Virus record (IMG/VR): IMGVR_UViG_3300029989_000170
Span: 1-21,535 of that record
Reading direction: 5' to 3' (one strand)
Length of the DNA: 21,535 nucleotides
Source of the DNA: a virus
Part shown: positions 6,739-13,978 of the stretch, one piece after another
How the letters are laid out: every line of letters starts with the position of its first letter
How positions within the stretch are numbered: the stretch's first letter is position 1
Translations under genes and position numbers: made by a program
Notes under the pieces: generated by a model
Seen by the model: only the letters and a program-made list of their open reading frames with translations
What the model was told of the DNA's origin: nothing
Database searches by the model: none

Positions 6739-9477
6739 ATGCAAATCTACCGTAATTTAAACCCCATTCTCACCATACTCCCATCAGCGTCGTCGCAATA
6801 TACGAAGGCGGTAATGGGAGAAGAAACCATCACGCTGGCGTGGGAACAGGCAGCGCATGTTGACCTGTTGCTGGGCGATTATGTGGAGTATAACGGAGTG
6901 AGGTTTACGCTGAATAAACCCATTGTACCAAAGAAAATAGCCACTAATAGCTGGAGTTATACCGCCGTATTTCAGGCACCCATTTATGAACTGACAAAAA
7001 CTGCTTACCTGCTTTTTGACAACACCGATACACCCGCACAGGGTGAATTCCCGCTTACAGGTACTCCGCTTACCTTTATTACACTATTAGTTTCAAATCT
7101 GAATCGCGCTCTTGCTCCCCCTTCAGGGGGTGGGGGGGCTCCTCAGTGGTTTATTGGCGATGTAATAGATGGTGAAGCAAAGCAGCTGACTTTCTCCAAC
7201 GAGAAATGTTTTGATGTGCTAAGTAAACTCGCCGACGAGTATGAAACCGAATACCACGTAAGCGGCAATACCATTCATCTCACATCGGTACATCGCGCTA
7301 CCGACTTGGTGCTCGAATACGGATCTACACTTTACGACATTGAACGCGTAAATGTGGATAGCGCCGATGTCATTACCCGCCTTTATCCATTTGGGGGCGA
7401 AAAAAATATAGCCGCCAACTATCGCGGAGGTTCTAAGCGCATTCTTATCCCCGACCCGGAAACATATTTAGAGGCAAATGTTGACCTTTACGGTGTTATT
7501 GAGGGCTTTAAAACTTTCGAAGATGTTTACCCCCGCTTGGCTTCGGGGCCTGCCGGAACGGTTACCTCCGTAAGCTCTGACATTCAAATTTTTACCGATG
7601 CCAATCTCGACTTCAACGTAAATGAGCATCTGTTAGCCGGCACTACCGCTAAGGTGCGCTTTCTTACCGGACAATGTGCCGGGTATGATTTGGAAATTTC
7701 ATCGTACTACAATGCCCAAAAATCATTCGTCGTAATTCCAAATGTGGACGACAAAGATTTTGCCATCCCCAACGAGTCAATTTTCCCTGCTGTGGACGAT
7801 AAATATGTGTTGCTCGACATTGTTATGCCGGATATATACAAGGCAAATGCGGAACTTGAACTAAAAACCAAAGCAACCGACTACCTGACCAAAAACAGTC
7901 ACCCACGCGTTACCTATCGCGGTAATTTCAGCAGCTTGTATGCCAAGGTAAATACACCTGATATCCAGTGTGGCGATCTGGTTCAAATTGTCGATACCGA
8001 TTTCGGAATCAACGAACAAATACGCATTGTAAAGCTTACCCGTAGCATTTTAGAGCCGTGGAATATTCAGTACGATTTGTCGGACACGGTAGTAAAGTCA
8101 ACGTTGCAACGCATGACGGCCGATATTGCTAAAAATGAAAACACGGTGTTAACGGTGAACCGAGAGATGAAGCAAAACTACAACCGCGCTTACCGGAATA
8201 TGGACGAGCTCCGTAAAACCATATTCGACACCGATGGCTATTTTGATCCGACAAACATAAAACCGCTGAGCATAGAAACAAGCATGCTCAGCGTAGGCTC
8301 TAAAAGCCAGCAATTGCAAACCGATGTAGTGTTTAAGCCGAACGACGGAACATATACTACTTTCTCCTGGTCATCCGGTTCATTGGTGCATTTTGGCATT
8401 TCCGATACTGAAGTAAAAACGTGGAATATCGGCGGAGGTTTCGAAGATGGGTTGGTTGATTTCCCGCTGTATATTTATGCCAGATGTTCCCGCACCACCA
8501 ATGCGGCAACCATACTACTCGATGCTGCGGCGCATAAGTTTGATTACGACGGTGATTACTGGTTTTTTCTGTTAGGCGTATTGCATTCGCCTATCAGCGG
8601 CGTGTGCGGCATTTCGCTCACCTATGGGCAAACGATTATCAACGGGCAATATATTCGCACAGGTGTGATCAGTTCCGTGGATGGTGCTACCTACTTTAAC
8701 CTCACCACAGGTGACATCAAGGCAGGATTCAACGAGCTGAATGGTAACGGAAGCGGCTCGCTGGCTAACGGAAAAATAAACTGGGACATGTTTGGTGCAA
8801 TGAACGTCGGAAATTTTAAAATAGTTGGAGGTGCAATAGTTGGATATAATGACCTTTTAGAAAAAATAAGACTTCGCACATCGCCCATTCAGTCGTTGGC
8901 ATCGCTTTTAAGCCCAACATGGATAAATGATTTAACGGCATACAATGTGGCTACGAACAATTTCCAATTTGTCACTCCCGACGCTCCCGTAGTAACTTTT
9001 TCGACCAACGGAAAGCTAATTATACCCACCGAAACTTATATTAAGCTATATTCGGGAGCGGCAGCCGGGATACTCACTAACTACTCAGCCGGAGTTACTC
9101 TTACTTCAACAGTGGAACGTTTCGACATACTAGGCAAAGGCTCTTATACGCCTACGGCAGGAGGCAACCAGCTATTAATAGCAGCCGGGGAGTACGATGT
9201 TGTTTACAACGTGGTGGTAACTTGCAATGTGCCAGCTGGAGGGATGGGTGAAATTACCCTATCGCAGGGAAATGATGCAACCATACAAATTCAGGAAGTA
9301 GCACCCAGCCGCACCGAAATTGGTAACGATGGGTTCTTCAGCTTCTGGGGAAGCCTGAAATACCTGTATTTTAAAGATGATTATGGGTTAGAGGTCATGT
9401 TTGGAAATACGAATGGCATAAGAGTAACTTCTCAAGGATTACAACGGCGAGGAATAAACGGATGGGTTGCTTTATAA
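6739..9477 (+). CDS. Large tail-hub (Tal-like) protein with distal receptor-binding region
   Basis: This 912-residue protein has an N-terminal part like Bacteroidetes phage tail-associated (hub or 'prophage tail endopeptidase'-type) proteins. Examples are TLAWEQAAHVDLLLGDYVEY, the ITRLYPFGGEKNIAANYRGG region and the segment around LVQIVDTDFGINEQIRIVKL. A helical stretch at about 455-490 (KNENTVLTVNREMKQNYNRA) links it to a glycine- and asparagine-rich C-terminal half. That half looks fibre-like and ends RRGINGWVAL. The APPSGGGGAP segment near residues 128-137 is encoded by a REP-like palindrome. The gene is the last of the late + strand run and is followed by a strong hairpin. The hub role is well supported by order; catalytic activity is not assigned. 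Confidence 0.65.
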   Translation: MQIYRNLNPILTILPSASSQYTKAVMGEETITLAWEQAAHVDLLLGDYVEYNGVRFTLNKPIVPKKIATNSWSYTAVFQAPIYELTKTAYLLFDNTDTPAQGEFPLTGTPLTFITLLVSNLNRALAPPSGGGGAPQWFIGDVIDGEAKQLTFSNEKCFDVLSKLADEYETEYHVSGNTIHLTSVHRATDLVLEYGSTLYDIERVNVDSADVITRLYPFGGEKNIAANYRGGSKRILIPDPETYLEANVDLYGVIEGFKTFEDVYPRLASGPAGTVTSVSSDIQIFTDANLDFNVNEHLLAGTTAKVRFLTGQCAGYDLEISSYYNAQKSFVVIPNVDDKDFAIPNESIFPAVDDKYVLLDIVMPDIYKANAELELKTKATDYLTKNSHPRVTYRGNFSSLYAKVNTPDIQCGDLVQIVDTDFGINEQIRIVKLTRSILEPWNIQYDLSDTVVKSTLQRMTADIAKNENTVLTVNREMKQNYNRAYRNMDELRKTIFDTDGYFDPTNIKPLSIETSMLSVGSKSQQLQTDVVFKPNDGTYTTFSWSSGSLVHFGISDTEVKTWNIGGGFEDGLVDFPLYIYARCSRTTNAATILLDAAAHKFDYDGDYWFFLLGVLHSPISGVCGISLTYGQTIINGQYIRTGVISSVDGATYFNLTTGDIKAGFNELNGNGSGSLANGKINWDMFGAMNVGNFKIVGGAIVGYNDLLEKIRLRTSPIQSLASLLSPTWINDLTAYNVATNNFQFVTPDAPVVTFSTNGKLIIPTETYIKLYSGAAAGILTNYSAGVTLTSTVERFDILGKGSYTPTAGGNQLLIAAGEYDVVYNVVVTCNVPAGGMGEITLSQGNDATIQIQEVAPSRTEIGNDGFFSFWGSLKYLYFKDDYGLEVMFGNTNGIRVTSQGLQRRGINGWVAL
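7115..7140. repeat. REP-like palindrome inside the tail-hub gene
   Basis: CTCCCCCTTCAGGGGGTGGG starts at 7115 and the G run continues to 7138. It is translated as PPSGGGG. The sequence is out of character with the surrounding coding DNA and matches the other C/G-run elements. Confidence 0.75.
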
Positions 9478-9514
9478 AAAAAGCTCCTGGGCAAATTGCT
9501 CAGGAGCTTTTTTA
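9478..9514. terminator. Bidirectional terminator between convergent gene blocks
   Basis: AGCTCCTG and CAGGAGCT form a strong stem around GGCAAATTGCT-type inner sequence. It is flanked by an A run on the left and TTTTTT on the right, so it can stop transcription on both strands. It lies between the + strand tail gene and the - strand lipoprotein gene. Confidence 0.85.
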
Positions 9515-9520
9515 TTGACT

Positions 9521-9970
9521 TTATTTATTCAATAACCGCTGTCGTATATTCATTGATGCACTAACCATTGAGTTATCTTTTAATTCTGCAACTACATTTT
9601 TACCCGGTTCTATTAAAGTAAATGCAACTACATATCCTCTATTATTGCTAATATCAGAATAGTATGTCGATTCTGGAGGCAATACCTTGTATGAAATTTT
9701 AATCTTGGTCACGGTTTCCGGGACTTCTTTTAGTGCTGTTTTTTCACCCACGGCTATTTTAGTATAATTGTCCTGCCTTACAATATCGGTTCCGGCATAA
9801 CAATATACCACCACCTCGTAGAGGCTTGCATTCAGATACGGGTCATACGATGTGTAATAAGATGTACAATTATTAAAAACCTGATAAGTAGTAACAACCG
9901 GCTCTTTGTCCTTTGTACAGGAGGCCATCAATAGCACGAATGCGATAAATGTGAATAGTTTTGTTTTCAT
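9521..9970 (-). CDS. Small lipoprotein, probable lysogeny cargo
   Basis: This 149-residue protein starts MKTKLFTFIAFVLLMASC, a classic lipoprotein signal with the cysteine at residue 18. TKDKEP follows, giving a Bacteroidetes-type exported lipoprotein with acidic residues after the cysteine. The mature part is beta-rich with many Tyr residues (NNCTSYYTSYDPYLN, SYKVLPPESTYYSD) and no enzyme motif. It lies downstream of a membrane protein gene transcribed from a recognisable promoter, apart from the early and late operons. That fits a gene expressed from the prophage, for example a surface-exclusion factor, but this role is inferred from context only. Confidence 0.7.
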   Translation of the reverse strand: MKTKLFTFIAFVLLMASCTKDKEPVVTTYQVFNNCTSYYTSYDPYLNASLYEVVVYCYAGTDIVRQDNYTKIAVGEKTALKEVPETVTKIKISYKVLPPESTYYSDISNNRGYVVAFTLIEPGKNVVAELKDNSMVSASMNIRQRLLNK

Positions 9971-9991
9971 GATTAGTTGTTTTTAAGTCAA

Positions 9992-10324
9992 TTATTTTTC
10001 TTCTTTATCTTTATAAATCTCAAATTCTTTAAAATCCGGAATTCCTTTTCCTAAATTTTTAAATCGTTGGTAATGCGTTACCATGTCATAGGTAGCCTGA
10101 TATTTTCTTACAACGAAAATAAAATCCCTTTGCAAGTAATAAAAAGCTTTCTCTTTGTCACCAATTTCTTTATAAAACAAGTATTTGTCATAGTCAGATA
10201 CAATACTTTTTTTGATTTTAGAAACATTAGAACAAAGAAAAAAGAAACAGGTTAGAAAAATAGCTCCAACCGCTAAATAAAAAAAATAAACTAAAGCCAT
10301 TGTTGATTCCATTGTTGATTCCAT
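9992..10324 (-). CDS. Small single-span membrane protein upstream of the lipoprotein
   Basis: This 110-residue protein has one strong membrane segment near residues 10-31 (ALVYFFYLAVGAIFLTCFFF), followed by a basic, soluble helical region (SKIKKSIVSDYDKYLFYKEI, EKAFYYLQRDFIFVVRKYQA). The start region encodes MEST twice in tandem, so three in-frame ATG codons (10324, 10312, 10300) are possible. The first is the farthest upstream and still lies after the promoter. The gene precedes the lipoprotein by 21 bases, and the two probably form a prophage-expressed pair. No family is recognised. Confidence 0.6.
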   Translation of the reverse strand: MESTMESTMALVYFFYLAVGAIFLTCFFFLCSNVSKIKKSIVSDYDKYLFYKEIGDKEKAFYYLQRDFIFVVRKYQATYDMVTHYQRFKNLGKGIPDFKEFEIYKDKEEK

Positions 10325-10353
10325 AATAATAAATTTAAAGGGTTAATTATTTG

Positions 10354-10384
10354 CAAATATAGCGGGTTTAGTTAACCTATACAA
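10354..10384 (-). promoter_or_regulatory. Bacteroidetes-type promoter for the membrane protein/lipoprotein pair
   Basis: On the - strand a TTG (10384-10382) is followed by exactly 20 bases and then TATATTTG (10361-10354). This matches the Bacteroidetes -33/-7 layout (TTG, 19-21 bases, TAnnTTTG). The first ATG of the downstream gene is 30 bases beyond it. Confidence 0.65.
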
Positions 10385-10407
10385 CAAAACCCGCTATTAT
10401 TTTTTAT
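10359..10407. terminator. Hairpin over the moron promoter, with a T-rich tail on the + strand
   Basis: The 11-base arms ATAGCGGGTTT (10359-10369) and AAACCCGCTAT (10387-10397) are perfectly complementary, with a T-rich run after the right arm (10398-10407). It lies between the end of the 88-residue gene and the promoter of the membrane protein gene. It could insulate the two - strand units, although its best T-tract reads as a + strand terminator. Confidence 0.5.
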
Positions 10408-10670
10408 CCGGGAAACGTAAGCGACATTTTCCGCTCACGCTCACGGGCTTTTTCCAGTTCAATGGTAAGTTGCACGTTTTGCTCTATAACGCTCTCAAAC
10501 CTACGCAGAAGCATTGGCATGGCGTTATTTGGGTTTTCATCCTTATCCAGCGTAATGATAGCCACATTATTAATTACTTGTAACATGCTCTGCCTCCTTT
10601 CCGGGTCGAGCTGCTCGGCACTTACGCTACTTCTATCCTCCATCACGGGATAAGTTTTAATTTTAATCAT
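10404..10670 (-). CDS. Small helical protein of unknown function
   Basis: This 88-residue protein starts MIKIKTYPVMEDRSSVSAEQ and has a long charged helix at the C-terminal end (ENVQ-type register, TIELEKARERERKMS), suggesting a coiled coil. I do not recognise the family. It is the last gene of the leftward accessory/early block before the hairpin at 10359-10407. It follows the 78-residue gene across a gap containing a REP-like element. Confidence 0.5.
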   Translation of the reverse strand: MIKIKTYPVMEDRSSVSAEQLDPERRQSMLQVINNVAIITLDKDENPNNAMPMLLRRFESVIEQNVQLTIELEKARERERKMSLTFPG

Positions 10671-10723
10671 AATTTAATTTGTTTTTAAAGGGTTAATAAT
10701 TGTTGTTTAAAATCTGTCTTTCT

Positions 10724-10772
10724 TATTCCCCCGCAATTTATCCCGATTTGTCGGGAGGGGGTTAGGGGGCAT
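10724..10772. repeat. REP-like element, copy 1 of a perfect 49-base direct repeat
   Basis: This begins TATTCCCCCGCAATTTATCC and contains the small palindrome TCCCGATTTGTCGGGA and the end GGGGGTTAGGGGGCAT. It is identical over 49 bases to 11032-11080. It provides the last codons (GCC CCC TAA) of the 78-residue gene. Confidence 0.9.
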
Positions 10773-10998
10773 CCCATAATTTCAACTGATTTGGATCGGC
10801 CGCTGGCTTTTCATCCGCTTCGTTCAAATATCGCCAAAACGTTCGCTCGCTAATACCAATTTCAGGCGCAATTTTCGTTCTAAACACTGCAAGCTTACAT
10901 TTATCGTAACGGCCTTGTTCGTAATTAGCCTTTAGTAGCTCTTTAACGCGCTTGGCATTAACCAAGGTGCTCTTTTGTTTTGCGTGAGGTTTAGACAT
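10762..10998 (-). CDS. Small helix-turn-helix-like protein
   Basis: This 78-residue basic protein has a C-terminal half that reads like a helix-turn-helix: FRTKIAPEIGISERTFWRYL, with the GIS turn and a recognition-type helix. The N-terminal part (SKPHAKQKSTLVNAKRVKEL) is strongly basic. It may bind DNA, for example as a small phage regulator or packaging helper. Its end (DAP) comes from a REP-like repeat, so the original C-terminus may differ. It sits in the leftward accessory run between the HAD-like gene and the 88-residue gene. Confidence 0.5.
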   Translation of the reverse strand: MSKPHAKQKSTLVNAKRVKELLKANYEQGRYDKCKLAVFRTKIAPEIGISERTFWRYLNEADEKPAADPNQLKLWDAP

Positions 10999-11031
10999 TT
11001 AATTGGTATTTAATAGGTATTTAAACTCTTA

Positions 11032-11080
11032 TATTCCCCCGCAATTTATCCCGATTTGTCGGGAGGGGGTTAGGGGGCAT
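11032..11080. repeat. REP-like element, copy 2 of a perfect 49-base direct repeat
   Basis: This is identical to 10724-10772 and in the same orientation. It sits directly against the 3' end of the HAD-like gene. The 11001-11022 stretch before it also holds a short ATTGGTATTTAATAGGTATTTAA-type near-repeat. Confidence 0.9.
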
Positions 11081-11464
11081 TCACTCTGCCCATTGATCAG
11101 CTACGGTTGGCAGTCGTTCGTGAACCTCGTTATATATCTCATCCCATGCAGGCATTGGTTTTGGTCGAGATTTATCATCAATATACATATCCGCATAAAT
11201 TTTACGCGTGTCCAATCCGCTAAACTCATCCACATTTGCCTGACTGCTTTCGTTATATTTATCGAACAAAATTCCATTTTCGCCTAAAAACTGTGCAGCC
11301 TCAGCCAGTCTTTTCTCTGTGCGGCAAGTCCACAATATCAGAAAATAACCCTCTGTTTTCAGTTTTTGAATATTTTCTTTTGCCCCCGGTATCAAGTTCC
11401 CGATGCCGGGAAAACGATCCTCTACGATTGTACCGTCAAAATCAATTGCTAGTATTTTGCTCAT
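11081..11464 (-). CDS. HAD-superfamily phosphatase-like protein
   Basis: This 127-residue protein has the HAD motif I, ILAIDFDGTIVED, near its N-terminus (residues 4-16). Motif II-like LILWTCRTEKRL follows at about 42-53, and a late DMYIDDKSRPKP could supply the acidic motif IV. It is shorter than typical HAD enzymes and lacks a large cap domain, like the small HAD proteins found in several Bacteroidetes phages. A hydrolase acting on a nucleotide or a small phosphate ester is likely, but the substrate is unknown. The start overlaps the end of the preceding gene by 23 bases, showing operon coupling. Confidence 0.75.
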   Translation of the reverse strand: MSKILAIDFDGTIVEDRFPGIGNLIPGAKENIQKLKTEGYFLILWTCRTEKRLAEAAQFLGENGILFDKYNESSQANVDEFSGLDTRKIYADMYIDDKSRPKPMPAWDEIYNEVHERLPTVADQWAE

Positions 11465-11606
11465 ATAAGTCTATTTTTTGTTGCTTTAATTCCTCTATTT
11501 CTTTTTTAAAATCCCTGTATTTTGGTGACGGATAAAACGAAAACTCCGTTAACCACTCAATCTGAGAATCTATCTCTAAAATGCTGCAAGCCGTCGTCTT
11601 TGTCAT
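11442..11606 (-). CDS. Small hypothetical protein (54 residues)
   Basis: The frame is open further upstream, but the earlier codons run through a REP-like repeat. I take ATG at 11606 (MTKTTACSILEIDSQIEW) as the start. The end (DFKKEIEELKQQKIDLYEQ) is a charged helix. It overlaps the gene upstream by 50 bases and the HAD-like gene downstream by 23 bases, so it is part of one leftward transcript. No family is recognised. Confidence 0.45.
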   Translation of the reverse strand: MTKTTACSILEIDSQIEWLTEFSFYPSPKYRDFKKEIEELKQQKIDLYEQNTSN

Positions 11607-12018
11607 ATACTTTGTTTTCAAGTTCTCCGCCAGCTGGCGGAGGGTTAGGGGGCAATTCTTTAATATATTCATTCAGCTTTTCAATAGTAAATATCCCATG
11701 ATCTATCGACCGATATTTATACTTTCCAAAATCAATAATCGTTTTTTCTACAATTCCGCCCCGCTGTGAGGCAGTGAAGAAACATATCCGGTAATCCTTC
11801 AAATCAATGCCACTCGTGCGCATATCGCGGAACAACTTGCCAATACTGAAGATATAACCGCACTCTGTATCTACCACATTTTTCCATCCTAAAAACTTCC
11901 ACTCTTCCGGCACAACCAACTTTTCAAAGAATTCAGTGCAAAGTTTATTCAGTTCCTCCGCCGTTTTTGCATTTTCGCGCCCCCAGGTGCCTTTACTTTT
12001 GGCCGTGTAGTGTTCCAT
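11557..12018 (-). CDS. Hypothetical accessory protein with REP-encoded insert
   Basis: This is a 153-residue protein if started at ATG 12018 (MEHYTAKSKGTWGRENAK); an upstream in-frame ATG at 12048 also exists. Residues include EEWKFLGWKNVVDTECGYIF and RICFFTASQRGGIVEKTIID, with no motif I can name. The stretch PPNPPPAGGELENKV near the C-terminus is encoded by a CTCCGCCAGCTGGCGGAG palindrome, which inserts about eight residues before the last 16. The start lies 26 bases inside the upstream gene, so translation is coupled. Confidence 0.5.
   Translation of the reverse strand: MEHYTAKSKGTWGRENAKTAEELNKLCTEFFEKLVVPEEWKFLGWKNVVDTECGYIFSIGKLFRDMRTSGIDLKDYRICFFTASQRGGIVEKTIIDFGKYKYRSIDHGIFTIEKLNEYIKELPPNPPPAGGELENKVYDKDDGLQHFRDRFSD
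11625..11652. repeat. REP-like palindrome inside an accessory gene
   Basis: CTCCGCCAGCTGGCGGAG is a perfect palindrome followed by GGTTAGGGGG, the tail shared with the other REP-like elements. It is translated on the - strand as PPPAGGE. Confidence 0.8.
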
Positions 12019-12541
12019 ATCTGAAACTTGTAAAATGAATACATGCAAATGACTTTTTCAAGTCGTAATCTCCTTTTTCAAACCAAACTGAAAAATCATC
12101 ATATGTCAATCCATCATTCTTAGCAATTAGCCTTATTGGCATATACTTCTTTTTCTTTTTATGATCGGTTTTCAGGTAAGCGTAATAAATTTTAGCATTA
12201 TCAAACAAAACTTCCTCAATACCTACACCACTATCCATATCCAGCCGAGCAAACTCTATTTGCTGATTACCTTTTACATAGCGACCTAGCGTATGATACT
12301 TCAGTACAATTACCGCGTTTCCGGCTAAAACCTCATCAATGCGCTTTTTCCAAAGTGGATAATTGCCGCGAAAAGTGGTAATTTTTTTACCCAGTTTAAA
12401 ATCACAAATATCACATTCACCAGGACACTGGCATCCACATGATATTTTTTCAACAAAATTTGTCGGTTGTCCTTTTTTGGAATGGTAAGCCGGATAAGTG
12501 CGACTAACGAATATCACGTATGTTTTGAGTTTCTTTGCCAT
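11993..12541 (-). CDS. Cysteine-cluster protein of unknown function
   Basis: Start chosen at ATG 12541 (MAKKLKTYVIFVSRTYPAYH), giving 182 residues; an ATG six codons earlier overlaps the upstream stop. A compact CGCQCPGECDICDFKLGKKI cluster near residues 35-54 has four cysteines spaced for a metal site. The region after it (ITTFRGNYPLWKKRIDEVLA, NAVIVLKYHTLGRYVKGNQQ) resembles small Bacteroidetes proteins that act on nucleic acid or carry a zinc site, with a conserved R-x(n)-W-K-R-I-x-E-V pattern. No definite family or reaction can be given. Confidence 0.5.
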   Translation of the reverse strand: MAKKLKTYVIFVSRTYPAYHSKKGQPTNFVEKISCGCQCPGECDICDFKLGKKITTFRGNYPLWKKRIDEVLAGNAVIVLKYHTLGRYVKGNQQIEFARLDMDSGVGIEEVLFDNAKIYYAYLKTDHKKKKKYMPIRLIAKNDGLTYDDFSVWFEKGDYDLKKSFACIHFTSFRYGTLHGQK

Positions 12542-12548
12542 AATTAGT

Positions 12549-12773
12549 TTATTTATCATTTATCGCTAAAAAAATATGTTCTGAAATTTCAAATTTCAAT
12601 AATTTTCCTGCTTTCGCATCATTATATGTTTTTCTCTTTTTCGCGCAATTAGCAAAACAATACTCTTCAACAGTAGAAAGAGCCAAATCATCTGCACAAA
12701 TGTGCATTATTTCAATTTTGGTTTTAGCATCAAGCTTTCGCAGTGCCGATTCTTGTTTCTCTGTAAGTGCCAT
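12549..12773 (-). CDS. Small hypothetical protein (74 residues)
   Basis: Start taken at ATG 12773 (MALTEKQESALRKLDAKTK); an upstream ATG at 12791 is possible but lies inside a palindrome. The protein is helical and carries three cysteines (CADDLALSTVEEYCFANC). It ends FEISEHIFLAINDK and its stop overlaps the alternative start of the next gene. It is the first gene on the left side of the cassette-like array and shows no attC-like site of its own. No family recognised. Confidence 0.45.
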   Translation of the reverse strand: MALTEKQESALRKLDAKTKIEIMHICADDLALSTVEEYCFANCAKKRKTYNDAKAGKLLKFEISEHIFLAINDK

Positions 12774-12825
12774 AATTTCAACATTTTGCACATTTGTGCG
12801 TTTTTAAAGGTACGCATAGCGGGAT

Positions 12826-12834
12826 GTTAGGTGC
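12826..12834 (-). repeat. Half attC-like site at the end of cassette A
   Basis: On the - strand GCACCTAAC (12834-12826) contains the stop codon of the gene and matches the RYYYAAC core. It is the exact complement of the GTTAGGTGC that opens the same unit at 13424-13416, as expected for a cassette's own ends. No complementary right half is visible leftward, so this site appears truncated. Confidence 0.5.
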
Positions 12835-13396
12835 AAGATAAAGAAACGCACCTTTGTGCAACTTCGACAAGCCATTTGGCAAGGTCAATTGGTGTTGATT
12901 CCCGTTCATATTGTGTGACTCTTGGTTTATAACCGGCTTGTCCTTTTCTTGCCGTATTTGTGATTACATATTCGATTAAATCAAACTTAATCGGAATGTC
13001 AGGTAAATTATTTTTTTCACAGCCAACTATGTATAATAGCGTTTTCTTTTCGGCTCTATGTCCCCACCAACTTTGATTTACACATAATGTATAACCTCCA
13101 TATTCGTCTACTTGGTTGCCGGTTGGTAAATTCATTTCTTTCCATAATCTGGAAGCTCTTGGATGCTCTAAAACTCCACCATATTTTCGGATTTGATTGA
13201 TTGCATATATGGCAAGTTCTTTTTCTCCTTCTCTTGGTTTTGCAAAGTGGCTGAGCTGTCCCCACGCTCTGCATGGTGGATGTGCTACAATTGGATTTCC
13301 ACCAGTCCAGTTCAAAGCATTTCTTTTTATATCCCAGCAGTCTAAACCCATTGTTTTATAAATCGAATCTTCTCTTGTAAATAAAATTGATACCAT
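12827..13396 (-). CDS. Cassette gene A: PPC-motif protein, possibly methyltransferase-related
   Basis: This 189-residue protein starts MVSILFTREDSIYKTMGLDC. The middle holds IVAHPPCRAWGQLSHFAK, with a PPC motif like the catalytic loop of cytosine-5 DNA methyltransferases. A GGVLEHPRASRLWKEMNLP segment follows, which is also seen in PPC-motif phage proteins. The usual cofactor motif (FxGxG) is missing, so it may be a stand-alone or degenerate relative, and activity is uncertain. The stop codon TAA lies inside the GCACCTAAC core site, a typical feature of integron cassettes. The final residues (RCVSLSCT) are encoded near the cassette end and may not be native. Confidence 0.6.
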   Translation of the reverse strand: MVSILFTREDSIYKTMGLDCWDIKRNALNWTGGNPIVAHPPCRAWGQLSHFAKPREGEKELAIYAINQIRKYGGVLEHPRASRLWKEMNLPTGNQVDEYGGYTLCVNQSWWGHRAEKKTLLYIVGCEKNNLPDIPIKFDLIEYVITNTARKGQAGYKPRVTQYERESTPIDLAKWLVEVAQRCVSLSCT

Positions 13397-13417
13397 TTTG
13401 AATAAAGATTATCCAGC

Positions 13418-13511
13418 ACCTAACACACGGCTATGTGTCAGGCTGGTTATGTATAAGTTTGAAGCTGTTGTTCGGTTAATCCGCCCGAACACATAGCCTA
13501 ATTCGTTATCG
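13418..13511 (-). repeat. attC-like site of cassette B (94 bases)
   Basis: On the - strand the left core CGATAAC (13511-13505) overlaps the genome-side end of cassette B. The right core GTTAGGT (13424-13418) fits GTTRRRY and opens the next unit. Between them GGCTATGTGT and ACACATAGCC are perfect 10-base arms, extended imperfectly. The short spacers and the asymmetry are as in attC sites. Confidence 0.6.
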
Positions 13512-13515
13512 TGCA

Positions 13516-13800
13516 TTATAAAAAGAAACGACGCCAGTGCGAAACTTCAACTGCAATGCGTTTTTTAGCCCCGTCATAATAAAATAAATGTCCTATTCGA
13601 TAAAGAATCATTATTCCATGATAGTATGTTTTACACTCAACTTCTGTGTTTTCTGTAGGCATATCTTCCTCTATAGGAATCCAACTTAATTTTTCCTCTA
13701 ACCATTCTTTGTAGTTTTCTAAATCATAATGCTTGTCAGCTTCTCCAATTGTTTGTGGATTTTCTGCTCTGAATTGTTCTTCGAATTTGAATTTTGACAT
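13516..13800 (-). CDS. Cassette gene B: small DUF551-like protein
   Basis: Start chosen at ATG 13800 (MSKFKFEEQFRAENPQ), because the upstream ATG at 13854 lies in the preceding attC-like site. The protein has 94 residues. The segment WIPIEEDMPTENTEVECK and the end VSHWRRFF resemble DUF551, small proteins common in phages and cassettes with 'W.P....P' and 'HW' ends. Function is unknown. It is a single-gene unit flanked by attC-like sites, and its first and last core sequences (TTATCGTG and CACGATAAC) are complementary. Confidence 0.6.
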   Translation of the reverse strand: MSKFKFEEQFRAENPQTIGEADKHYDLENYKEWLEEKLSWIPIEEDMPTENTEVECKTYYHGIMILYRIGHLFYYDGAKKRIAVEVSHWRRFFL

Positions 13801-13845
13801 AATTGTAATTTTTTTATAGTTTGAATCAAGAAAGAAATAACGACA

Positions 13846-13978
13846 CGATAACATCTAACTATCAGCATTAGGCTGTTTATTAGCATTTAGAAGTGTTCGC
13901 TCCCGCTTGAAAATTTGATTAAGTAATAAAGTGCATCGCCCGCTAATCGCCAATTGCTGATAGTAGCGACCGTTATGC
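13846..13978 (-). repeat. attC-like site of cassette C (133 bases)
   Basis: On the - strand the left core GCATAAC (13978-13972) contains the stop codon of gene C. The arms CTATCAGCA and TGCTGATAG are perfect 9-base complements, extended by ATTGGC against GCCTAAT. The right core GTTATCG (13852-13846) opens cassette B. The long loop is larger than in the site next to it. Confidence 0.6.

Noticed and set aside
10359-10407. A riboswitch-like leader for the lipoprotein pair.
   Set aside because: The hairpin overlaps the promoter itself and so would not be in the transcript; it is better read as a terminator or insulator.
11236-11535. A + strand frame of 99 codons over the HAD-like gene.
   Set aside because: The opposite strand carries a clear HAD motif I and coupled overlaps with its neighbours. 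This frame shows no such support.
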